Shown: in pieces, positions 54,601 through 62,501 of the stretch
Numbering within the stretch: position 1 is the first letter of the stretch
Layout of the letters: each line of letters starts with the position of its first letter
Notes under the pieces: generated by a model
What the model was told of the DNA's origin: nothing
The model's input: only the letters and a program-made list of their open reading frames with translations
The model's database searches: none
Made by a program: the position numbers and the translations under genes
Assembly (NCBI RefSeq): GCF_900086655.1
Contig: NZ_LT575476.1
Coordinates: 2,825,869 to 2,889,868, forward strand
From: Paenibacillus tuaregi
Lineage (GTDB): Bacteria > Bacillota > Bacilli > Paenibacillales > Paenibacillaceae
Direction of reading: 5' to 3'
DNA: 64,000 nucleotides

Positions 54601-57600
54601 TGCACCTGTCCCCCATGGTGCTCCATACGCTTGACTTCCTGTTCTACTTCGCGCAGTGAGCGCCCAATCAGAGTTAGCTTGGCGTGATATTTCTCCGCAA
54701 GATAGTGGGCAAGCGTCAAGCCAATCCCGCTCAGTCCCCCTGTAACCAGGTAACTTCCCCCTTGCTGGAGCACGGGCATAGATGGATTGGATGGTCCATC
54801 ATCCTTGTGCATGAGCTGATAGATATACCCCTGCCGTTGGCGGAAGGCGTAACGGGTTAACGCCGGTTTGACAGCATCATCTTCTTGTTTGAATTTGGCG
54901 AGCATCATCAGCAGCTGCCCTGCTAGCTGATCCAGAGATTCTCTATCACAATCCAGCGAATTGACATGAAAGTTCGGGTATTCAAGCGGAATCACGCTTG
55001 CTGCTCCAGTCAGCAGAGCTTTTAATGGATTCACTTCATCTTCCTGATGCACATGTTCCATTCCGCTGGTTCCTAAGATGAGCTGGATTGGCCTTGCTGC
55101 CGAAGTCTTCCCCGCCTCTCGAACAAGATATATTACGCTGTACAAGCTGCGGTTCAGAATCTCCTGGCGGTCATCCTCACCTGGCACGGCATATTCATGC
55201 TCTCCGCCCATACCCCACAAATGTATAATGTGGCCTGGCAGCGATTCGCCGCTTTCCACCAAATATTCATACAGCTGCTGATAGTGAAGCGGATTTCCTG
55301 GATCAAGCAAGTACATCTTGTCTGAGACACGTTTAAAGATTGGGTGAGGATGAACCAGGATAACCTGCTGATCCTGCTTATTGAGCTGGTGGAGTAACCG
55401 GTCATTCAAGGAGCCTGGCTCACAGAGCAGCAAAACTGTAGGATTTTCTCCAGTCGATGGCTTTGCAGCTTCCTGGACAAATGGATCGAATTCGATCCAG
55501 CTCGGAACATGAACCCAGCTTGCAACATTCCTCTGCTCCTCTTTCGTTTTTGAGGCCCGCGTTACATGCAAATGATCTGTTTCAAGCTGGTACATCCAGT
55601 AAAATTGTCTTTCAAACGGATATGTGGGAAGAGGAATTCGTCTGCCCGGCCGATCCCGATAAAATGCTTCCCAGTCCAACTCGGCCCCGTTCATCCACAT
55701 GGACGACAGTCCTTCAAGCCATTTAGATTCTCCCAGCGACTTTTCCTGCGGACGGGGAATCAAATCAATGACAGCTAATGAGCCATGAACGTCCCCTTGA
55801 TGACGCACAAGCTGACTCAAGGTCCTTCCTGGTCCAACCTCAAGGAAGATCGGCTTCAGACTGGCAAATAACGTCTCAAGGCCTTCTCTAAAGCGGACAG
55901 TTCCCCGAATATGAGATGCATAATAATCCGGATCGGCGGCCTGCTCAGGTGTAATCCACTCCCCTGTCAAATTAGACACATAAGGGATTTGAGGTGCAGA
56001 CAACTTCATTTCCCTGACAAACTCCCCAAATTCGCCAAGCATAGGCTCCATCATTGCGGAATGAAAAGCATGTGATACCTGCAGCCGAATTGGCTCAATC
56101 CCCATTTGCCGCAATTCTTCGGTTATTCCGCTTATAGAGGCAGCCGGGCCTGAAATGACCGACAGCTCAGGTCCGTTGCTGGCCGCAATGGACAGCTCCG
56201 GCCAGTTCCGGAGTAAATCCTCCAGACCCTCAACGGCCATGTTTACACTCAGCATTTCTCCAGGCTGCATCTGCTGCATCAGCGTTGAACGGCGGGCCAC
56301 AAGTTTGATAGCCTCTTCAAGAGACAGGACGCCGGAGAGGCAAGCAGCTGTATATTCACCAAGGCTGTGCCCTATCATGCCGGCCGGCTGTATTCCCCAC
56401 TGCTGAAGGAGCCGGGCCAACGCATACTCCACCATGAACAGCAGCGGCTGCGCGGCCTCGGTCAGGTCGATGGCAGTTAGCTCTCCGCTATGTCTAATAC
56501 GCGAACTGTCTGCTTGTTCCGAATTCGGCTCATGCAGCCATACTTCTGACAGATCAAAGCTCATAACTGATCTGGCGATCTCCAGACAGCGGTCCATCTC
56601 CTGCCGGAACAGCGGTTCCGATTCATACAGATGCCGGGCCATTCCCGAATACTGTGCACCCTGTCCCGGGAACAGGAACACCACATGCCGCTCAGGCTGG
56701 ATGCTTACGGGTGCTGTATTTCCGCTCAGATAAGCTTGCAGCTTCTCGCACAATTCTCGCCGGGTAGAAGCAACCAAGGCAATACGGGTGTTAAGCTGTT
56801 TTCTTCCCAGAGCGAGTGTATAAGCAATGTCATGTAAATTCAGGGCCGGCATTCGTTCCAGAACCTCCAGCATGTCCCTGCACTTCCGATGCAATGCTTG
56901 TTCTGTCTGGGCTGAGAATACAAAAATCTCTTTAGAATACCGTTTCGGCTCACTGCCGATTGCGGCATCCTTCTTGCTCTCAGCGGGCGCTTCCTCAAGG
57001 ATTACATGTGCGTTCGTACCTCCGATTCCAAAAGAACTGACTCCCGCCCTGCGTGGATAGGCTTGAGCTGGAACCCACTCCCGCAGTTCCCCGTTGACCA
57101 CTAATGAAGTCTGATCAAAAGGGATTCTCGGATTAGCTTCCTTATAGTGCAGGCTTGGTGGAAGCTGCTTATGATGCAGGGATAAGACCGTCTTGATCAA
57201 TCCGGCAATGCCGGCCGCCGCATCCAGATGGCCGATATTGCTTTTGACCGAACCAATTGCCGTAGCTGCTTCCTGCCCTGCCGGAAAGAAGCTTGATAGT
57301 GCCTCGATTTCGATCGGGTCTCCGAGCGGTGTGCCTGTGCCGTGTGCCTCCACATAACTGATCGAGTCGGCTGATACTGCAGCCGCCTCAAGCGCGGCAG
57401 CCACAACCTCCTTTTGTCCCGTGACGCTCGGTGCGGTAAATCCGGCTTTGCGTGTTCCGTCGTTGTTCACCGCCGATCCTTTGATCACCGCATATACATG
57501 ATCTCCGTCGCGCTGAGCATCCTCCAGCAGTTTGAGTACAACTATTCCTAGACCGTCACCGCTGACCGTTCCTTTCGCTTCGGCGTCAAAAGCCCGGCAA

Positions 57601-60600
57601 TGACCATCCGGGGATTTAATCATCCCATCCTGGTACAGATACCCCGACTTTTTCGGCACGGTTACCGAGACTCCTCCGGCCATGGCGATGCTCGATTCCT
57701 GGCTGATTAACGATTGACAAGCCAGATGAACCGCCACAAGCGAAGAAGAGCAGGCTGTTTCTACCGTAAGAGAAGGTCCTTTCAGATTTAACTTGTAGGA
57801 GATCGGCATACTCATGGAATGCACATTCAGATGGGAGGCCCTCCAGCGTTCCGTGTCATCCTCTAAAGCATGAAATAATTGGTTTACCCAACCCAGATTT
57901 ACCGTACCGCCAACAAACAATCCGATAGCTTTCTGATAACGATCCGCATCATAACCTGCATCCTCAAGTGCCGCCCAGGCACATTCGTGAAGCAGACGAA
58001 GCTGCGGGTCCATAACCTCGGCCTCTTGTCCGCTGTATCCAAATAGCCCCGCATCAAAGTACTCAATTCCTTCCAGCATCCCTTTAGCCTTTACATATTC
58101 AGGGCGCTTCAGCAGGTCTTCCTGGATACCGGAGCGCCGAAGCTCATCTTCCGTGAAGAAAGTAATGCCCTCCTTGCCCTGCTGCAATTGCTGCCAGAAC
58201 ATCTGAAGGTTATCTGCGCCAGGAAACCGGCCGGCCATGCCAATAATAGCGATATCTCGGCTTTGTCCCGAATGCTCACGGGTGTTTATATTTTCAGAGG
58301 TTACCCTTTGCGAATTCGTTTGCCGGTTGGACAGATAAGCGGATAGTTCACGAACTGTGGGGTATTGGAACAAATCGGTGACTGACACCTCAATTCCTGT
58401 AGCCTGATGAATCTTGTCGCTGATCCGAATGGTTAACAGCGAATTGCCCCCAATATCGAAGAATGCATCATCGAGGCCGATCTGCTCTACTCCCAGCGCT
58501 TCCTTCCAGATCTCCAGAACAGTTTGCTCCATAAATACACCAGGCAGAGCTGCAGGCTTGGCAGATTCAATAGGATCATGGTTGAGATGAAGCAGCGCTT
58601 TCTTATCAATTTTCCCGTTCAGCGTAAGCGGCATGGCGTCCACCTGAATGTATCTTGTGGGTACCGCATAAGCCGGTAGCTGCTGTGAAAGCTCCTCCCT
58701 GATTTTTGAAATCTCCAATTTCTGCCCGGATACGAAATAAGCTGTCAGTTCCTTCTCGCCGTGTTTAGCCTGAGTAATCTGTACAACACACGCTTTTATG
58801 CCAGACAAGCGGCTCATTGCAGTCTCTACTTCCTGCAGTTCAATCCGGTACCCCCTTACCTTGACTTGATGGTCAGTTCTGCCAAAGAAATCGATGTTTC
58901 CATCCGGCAGCCATCTGGCGAGATCTCCGGTCTTGTACATCACATAGCCCTGATAGATGGGATCGGGTATAAATTTCGCCTTTGTCAGCTCCGGCTTGTT
59001 CAAATATCCCCTGGCCACTCCTTCCAGGCCTACACATAATTCCCCGATGGCCCCTGCCGGCAAGAGATGGTTGTAACGATCTACGATATAAGCAGTTGAA
59101 CGCGTAACCGGTTGGCCGATTGGAATACGGGTTTCATAAGTTTTCGTGATCTGCATTGTGGTGGACAGCACGCTATTTTCCGATGGACCATAACCATTGA
59201 CCAGAGTTAGCTCAGGGCATGCCCTTCTTACCTTGTTAACATGAGGAGGCGATAACGTATCTCCGCCAACGATAAGGTAACGAAGCGACCTGAATAGAGA
59301 AGCATCTATCCCGACCAGCTGATTAAACAGAGGTGTCGTCATCCACATGAGGGATACCCGTTGTTCCAGCAGCGTCTTCTTAAGGACTTGCGGCATAAGC
59401 AGTTTGTCCTGCGGCAGTAGACAGAGTGCAGCTCCGCCGAGCAGCGCTCCCCAAATCTCAAAATTGGATACATCGAATTCAAACGGACATGTCGGAAGAA
59501 CCACATCAGTAGGGTTAAAATCTACAAATTCCGTGTTCTTTACCAGCCTTACAATGCCCTTATGCTCAATCATGACTCCTTTGGGTTCTCCGGTAGATCC
59601 GGACGTATACACAATACAGGCAAGACTGGTTCCCCGCGTCCGGTAAGCTTCAGTTGAGAGCCGCACTCTGCAATCTGCCCCTTCCCGCAGAAGCTCCTGG
59701 AGATCTATGCCTTCAATACCGGTAGACTCCGCATATTTTGCCGTAAATTCCGGCTCAGCCAAAAGCAGACTCATTGCGGTATCCTTGATGATATACTGCA
59801 CGCGCTCGGATGGATAATCCGGGTGTATGGGCACATAAGCGGCACCAGACTTAAGAATCCCCAGCAATCCGGCTATCGTAAGCGGTGTGCGGTAGGACTG
59901 GATGCCCACACATTGTTCGGGCCCCGCCCCTCTCCTTCTAAGCTCAGCCGCTATAATACTTGATAATGCATCCAATTCCCCATAAGTTATCGTTCGATCC
60001 TTGTAGATGATTGCCGTTCGGGCAGAATGCTGATCTGCTATTTCTGCGAATAGCTGCGGAATGCTCAAAACGTCCAGCTGAAGCTCGGATGGATAAGGAG
60101 TTAGGCTTCCATTCAGAAGCGGATAATCCGGCTTCACCAATGCAATCTCTGCTACCTTGCGTTTTGGTTGGGACGCCAAATCCAGAAGCAGCTTTACCAG
60201 GCACTCCGCCATCTGCATAACAACAAAATATTCATATTTGGTATCATCATATATAAAATCCAAAGTAAGTCCCGTATCGGTTCTAACCAGAAGCGTAAGC
60301 GGATAATGCGTATGCTCGTCCATGTGATAAGAACTGAAATGCAGTTCCTTTTCCGGGAAAGGGGCTCCATCCGGCTGTTGGATCAGCTTCTTATCGAGCG
60401 GATAGTTTTCAATTACAACCAGGGTGTCAAAAAGCTCATCTGGTCCCTGTAATCCTGCAGCCTGGCGGATGGCAGACAATCCGGCCCATTCATGAGGCCG
60501 CCGGAGAGCCAGCATCCTATGTACTCTTGTGAAATAATCTTCTACGCTTTCCTCTCCAAGACTTCGGATTCGAAGCGGCACGGTATTAATTAGCATTCCG

Positions 60601-61466
60601 CAAGCCATATCCACCCCGGGTACGTTCATACCTCTTCCGGATACGGTCGTGCCAAAAACTACATCGTCCGTATAAGTAAAGCGTCCCATCAGCATAGCCC
60701 AAGCTCCGTATAGGAAAGTGGCTAAAGACATCCCCGAATCTTTGCAGAACCCCTGTAATACAGATAACGTCTCCGGTAACAGACAGTGGCTGATTTTTTT
60801 AAATTCATGGCGATTAGGCTTGTAAAAGGGTTGGACCGGCTGTTTGATCTCATATTCTGCTAAATGATCGGCCCAAAACTGCGCTTCAGCCTGACGATCC
60901 TGATTCTTCTGAATTGCGAGCAAAATGGACTTCATCGAAGGTTTATGCCGCTTGACGGGTGTCTTATTCTCAGAAAGTGCGCGGTATGTGCTGAGCCATT
61001 CTTCCATAATCACACCCAGACTCCACCCATCCAGGAGAATATGGTGATAGGTAAGAAAAAGCCTGCATTCATTATTGAACTTGTATAAGGAGACTTTTAT
61101 TGTTTCTTCGGCCAGATTGAACTTTGTGGAGCGTTCCTGATCCCGGATGGCTTGCTCCCTTTTTGATGTAAGAGTCTCCTCCGAGCAATCGTGAATTTCC
61201 AGCAGGGGCCGTTTGTTTTTTAAGATGAGCTGAATAGGGTTTCTAAGCTTCTCCCACCGGAATACAGATCTAAGCACTTCATTAGCTTGAAACACGTGCT
61301 CCCAGGCTTGTGTGAACCATTCTTCCACCACGGCTCCTTCAATCCCGAGCATTAGGCTTTCCACATATTTGCCTTCTTCCGAACCTTTCAAATAGTGGAA
61401 CAGCATTCCTTCCTGCACAGGGCGTAGCGGCCAAATATCTTGAATGTCGCTTTTATCGATTTTCAT
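51642..61466 (-). CDS. Hybrid NRPS-PKS, C-A-T-KS-AT-KR-DH-ER-T (ClbB-like)
   Basis: Giant synthase of 3274 residues. Module 1: C domain with HHILLDG near 140, A domain with a DVFMIGGVL pocket (a small or hydrophobic residue, not firmly assignable), T domain with GGNS near 1008. Module 2: KS with Cys near 1239 (ETACSSSL), malonyl AT with GHSLGEY near 1698 and HAFHS, KR with GGLSGIG near 2242 and YAAAN near 2383, DH with HRLLGTSVLP near 2490 and HPAVMD near 2662, ER with HSATGGVG near 2898, T near 3195. Module 2 should add a fully reduced two-carbon unit. The order KR-DH-ER, rather than DH-ER-KR, is that of colibactin ClbB, and the length is close. GAGGAGG lies 7 bases before the ATG. Confidence 0.94.
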   Translation of the reverse strand: MKIDKSDIQDIWPLRPVQEGMLFHYLKGSEEGKYVESLMLGIEGAVVEEWFTQAWEHVFQANEVLRSVFRWEKLRNPIQLILKNKRPLLEIHDCSEETLTSKREQAIRDQERSTKFNLAEETIKVSLYKFNNECRLFLTYHHILLDGWSLGVIMEEWLSTYRALSENKTPVKRHKPSMKSILLAIQKNQDRQAEAQFWADHLAEYEIKQPVQPFYKPNRHEFKKISHCLLPETLSVLQGFCKDSGMSLATFLYGAWAMLMGRFTYTDDVVFGTTVSGRGMNVPGVDMACGMLINTVPLRIRSLGEESVEDYFTRVHRMLALRRPHEWAGLSAIRQAAGLQGPDELFDTLVVIENYPLDKKLIQQPDGAPFPEKELHFSSYHMDEHTHYPLTLLVRTDTGLTLDFIYDDTKYEYFVVMQMAECLVKLLLDLASQPKRKVAEIALVKPDYPLLNGSLTPYPSELQLDVLSIPQLFAEIADQHSARTAIIYKDRTITYGELDALSSIIAAELRRRGAGPEQCVGIQSYRTPLTIAGLLGILKSGAAYVPIHPDYPSERVQYIIKDTAMSLLLAEPEFTAKYAESTGIEGIDLQELLREGADCRVRLSTEAYRTRGTSLACIVYTSGSTGEPKGVMIEHKGIVRLVKNTEFVDFNPTDVVLPTCPFEFDVSNFEIWGALLGGAALCLLPQDKLLMPQVLKKTLLEQRVSLMWMTTPLFNQLVGIDASLFRSLRYLIVGGDTLSPPHVNKVRRACPELTLVNGYGPSENSVLSTTMQITKTYETRIPIGQPVTRSTAYIVDRYNHLLPAGAIGELCVGLEGVARGYLNKPELTKAKFIPDPIYQGYVMYKTGDLARWLPDGNIDFFGRTDHQVKVRGYRIELQEVETAMSRLSGIKACVVQITQAKHGEKELTAYFVSGQKLEISKIREELSQQLPAYAVPTRYIQVDAMPLTLNGKIDKKALLHLNHDPIESAKPAALPGVFMEQTVLEIWKEALGVEQIGLDDAFFDIGGNSLLTIRISDKIHQATGIEVSVTDLFQYPTVRELSAYLSNRQTNSQRVTSENINTREHSGQSRDIAIIGMAGRFPGADNLQMFWQQLQQGKEGITFFTEDELRRSGIQEDLLKRPEYVKAKGMLEGIEYFDAGLFGYSGQEAEVMDPQLRLLHECAWAALEDAGYDADRYQKAIGLFVGGTVNLGWVNQLFHALEDDTERWRASHLNVHSMSMPISYKLNLKGPSLTVETACSSSLVAVHLACQSLISQESSIAMAGGVSVTVPKKSGYLYQDGMIKSPDGHCRAFDAEAKGTVSGDGLGIVVLKLLEDAQRDGDHVYAVIKGSAVNNDGTRKAGFTAPSVTGQKEVVAAALEAAAVSADSISYVEAHGTGTPLGDPIEIEALSSFFPAGQEAATAIGSVKSNIGHLDAAAGIAGLIKTVLSLHHKQLPPSLHYKEANPRIPFDQTSLVVNGELREWVPAQAYPRRAGVSSFGIGGTNAHVILEEAPAESKKDAAIGSEPKRYSKEIFVFSAQTEQALHRKCRDMLEVLERMPALNLHDIAYTLALGRKQLNTRIALVASTRRELCEKLQAYLSGNTAPVSIQPERHVVFLFPGQGAQYSGMARHLYESEPLFRQEMDRCLEIARSVMSFDLSEVWLHEPNSEQADSSRIRHSGELTAIDLTEAAQPLLFMVEYALARLLQQWGIQPAGMIGHSLGEYTAACLSGVLSLEEAIKLVARRSTLMQQMQPGEMLSVNMAVEGLEDLLRNWPELSIAASNGPELSVISGPAASISGITEELRQMGIEPIRLQVSHAFHSAMMEPMLGEFGEFVREMKLSAPQIPYVSNLTGEWITPEQAADPDYYASHIRGTVRFREGLETLFASLKPIFLEVGPGRTLSQLVRHQGDVHGSLAVIDLIPRPQEKSLGESKWLEGLSSMWMNGAELDWEAFYRDRPGRRIPLPTYPFERQFYWMYQLETDHLHVTRASKTKEEQRNVASWVHVPSWIEFDPFVQEAAKPSTGENPTVLLLCEPGSLNDRLLHQLNKQDQQVILVHPHPIFKRVSDKMYLLDPGNPLHYQQLYEYLVESGESLPGHIIHLWGMGGEHEYAVPGEDDRQEILNRSLYSVIYLVREAGKTSAARPIQLILGTSGMEHVHQEDEVNPLKALLTGAASVIPLEYPNFHVNSLDCDRESLDQLAGQLLMMLAKFKQEDDAVKPALTRYAFRQRQGYIYQLMHKDDGPSNPSMPVLQQGGSYLVTGGLSGIGLTLAHYLAEKYHAKLTLIGRSLREVEQEVKRMEHHGGQVHIENADVTDHSAMQRIVHDAVSRYGALDGVFHAAGVADIGGMLHQVTREHVESILAPKVEGTIAIFETMKRLAIPPAFLVLFSSVSGSFGAFGQASYAAANAFLDGFAHACRNERIRVVSIDWDTWKETGMALDAVNRHRGTTHMEKALVMEPLRAAHPLLSSRSYTRWDTPLQEIDREDAKIGMITYISHLSADREWVLNEHRLLGTSVLPGTAVLELVRAAFVDLTESQQIEIQELLFVRPMIVELEAEIRTVWLPSDGEKWLFAVLLRGEDGQWYEHAKGTASSLLPQTGDCNRTERMKFMLGQLRSKGDIPEIRVKKGDRSQGLEYGAHWNAIRRIYLEDEMGIAELGLTGDCTTDAAEFGVHPAVMDRATSFMDTTDGNGGSYLPFAYKNVRIYRPFTPTIYSCCQVSRNNEDMKSFSLELCDEEDQLLLDIGEFIMSRVHNEAADAQIPVGPSMRLPAAGNSRLSLSEPGNLDQLHFSTEYRHAPGTNEIEIKVAANGLNFKEVLYALGMLSLPSSHTFGFGLECVGTVTRVGEGAAGLRPGDRVMAIAGGSLGKYVCIPCDSAVRIPAKLSFAEAATIPISFMTAYYSLVVRGQLSSGEKVLIHSATGGVGLAAVQIAQWIGAEIYATAGTEEKRDYLRSIGIHHVYSSRDLKFVDEIQAACGQVDVVLNSLAGEAAETSLSLLAPHGRFLELGIRDIAENKALGMQAFANGISFSAISIDTRIPKFHELFSKIAGLLEERAITPLPFVTYGLGDADQAFRYMASARHIGKIVICQDESAEKPVDEVVGYESGIRNAEGMEALEHILRMAMSEEAGVPLHYLLSVTDLEARANQTQPGWVDWTAAKDKPSGAARTKKRPVMSTEYTAPVSEREKQLTDIFMDFLGLEQMGLHDNFFEAGATSLDLIQINTKINALNVKDQSVVKLYSYPTVYELCRYLFSEESGEPAGTLAEQSVDGQQEDLKRKAGRLKTLESIKGLR

Positions 61467-61478
61467 CCGGAGTCCTCC

Positions 61479-62186
61479 TCACTTATGGACAATAAGTGCA
61501 CTCTCCACTGCGTTAATTACATGGTCCAACTGGTCATGAATAAAAAAGTGTCCGCCCTCCATCTCGGTCATTCTGAAAGAGCCTTTGGTGTATTTCTTCC
61601 ACTCTCTTCCGCTTTCTACCGGCATGAGCGGGTCGTTCTTTCCTGCCAGGACAGAAAAGTCGATAGGCAGCTTAACCGCTGTTCCCTTCCCTGCATACAA
61701 TTCATAGATTTTATAGTCCGACTTGATAATTGGAACGAAGACTCTCATGACTTCCGGATTGACTTGTAATTCCGGGGTAATGCCTCCCAGCTTAGCAATC
61801 TCCTGAAGAAAAAGCGCATCTGGAAGCGTATGAAGGTTCTCCTCGCCATAACGCAGATGCGGCGGGTTGCATCCTGACAAGAACAAATGCATCGGCAGGT
61901 GATGCCCGTTCTCCATTAATTTCACGCATAGCTCATAGGCAACCAGTCCGCCTAAGCTGTGCCCGAATACCGCATACGGCTGCCCGTCCAATTGATTCTG
62001 GATATGGGAGTACAAATCTTCAATAAGCTCGGACATGCTTTGACATAATTTGCTACCGAATCGTTTGCCTCTCCCCGGCAGTTCCAGGGGAACAACCTCA
62101 ACCTGATCGGGCAGCAGGCGCTTCCAACTCAAATAGATGGATGCTGAGCTTCCGGAATAAGGAATCGTAAACAGTCTGATCTTCAT
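61479..62186 (-). CDS. Type II thioesterase (ClbQ-like)
   Basis: Alpha/beta hydrolase of 235 residues. Catalytic Ser in FGHSLGGLVAYEL near residue 76, Asp in AGKNDPLMP, His in EGGHFFIHDQ. It removes misprimed or stalled acyl groups from carrier domains and, in colibactin, tunes off-loading of intermediates. The megasynthases here contain no terminal thioesterase domain, so this may be the only hydrolytic release activity. GGGGGG precedes the ATG; the ClbB-like gene starts 12 bases after its stop. Confidence 0.92.
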   Translation of the reverse strand: MKIRLFTIPYSGSSASIYLSWKRLLPDQVEVVPLELPGRGKRFGSKLCQSMSELIEDLYSHIQNQLDGQPYAVFGHSLGGLVAYELCVKLMENGHHLPMHLFLSGCNPPHLRYGEENLHTLPDALFLQEIAKLGGITPELQVNPEVMRVFVPIIKSDYKIYELYAGKGTAVKLPIDFSVLAGKNDPLMPVESGREWKKYTKGSFRMTEMEGGHFFIHDQLDHVINAVESALIVHK

Positions 62187-62210
62187 ACTGGCCCCCCTCT
62201 TGACACCTTC

Positions 62211-62471
62211 CTATTGAAATGAAATTTGATAATCCATTGAGGACATGGTCCCTTCATTGCGTTGAATAGTAAGGCCAGGATACTCTGCAAATAGCGAATA
62301 CAGTTCGCTCGGAACATCTTGTGAAGCTGAATTGAAGAAAAAGATAGCCGCCTGCAGCCGGGTCAAAAGCTGCTCGTAAGGAAGCTCCCAAGCCGTTATA
62401 AGTCCCTTCTCCTTGGACTGGTCCAACAACATCTTGAAATTCTGAATATCGGGGATATTGCCGATTCGCAT
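62211..62471 (-). CDS. Small protein of unknown function in the biosynthetic operon
   Basis: 86 residues, no signal peptide or membrane segment. A helical core (NFKMLLDQSKEKGLI, then LPYEQLLTRLQAAIFFFNSA) is followed by a short tail (GLTIQRNEGTMSSMDYQISF). It is surely a gene: AGGAGGAG lies 8 bases before the ATG, and it is set between the peptidase and thioesterase genes with gaps of 30 and 24 bases. It is not an MbtH protein (no NxExYSLWP-like motif) and not a carrier protein (no GxxS). I do not recognise the family. A helper or docking role in the assembly line is only a guess. Confidence 0.75.
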   Translation of the reverse strand: MRIGNIPDIQNFKMLLDQSKEKGLITAWELPYEQLLTRLQAAIFFFNSASQDVPSELYSLFAEYPGLTIQRNEGTMSSMDYQISFQ

Positions 62472-62501
62472 TAAACCATCTCCTCCTTCTAAAAAGTTAC
62501 G

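Noticed and set aside
62211..62471. MbtH-like helper protein
   Set aside because: Size is slightly larger and the conserved MbtH residues (NxExxYSLWP, GWxxxG) are absent.
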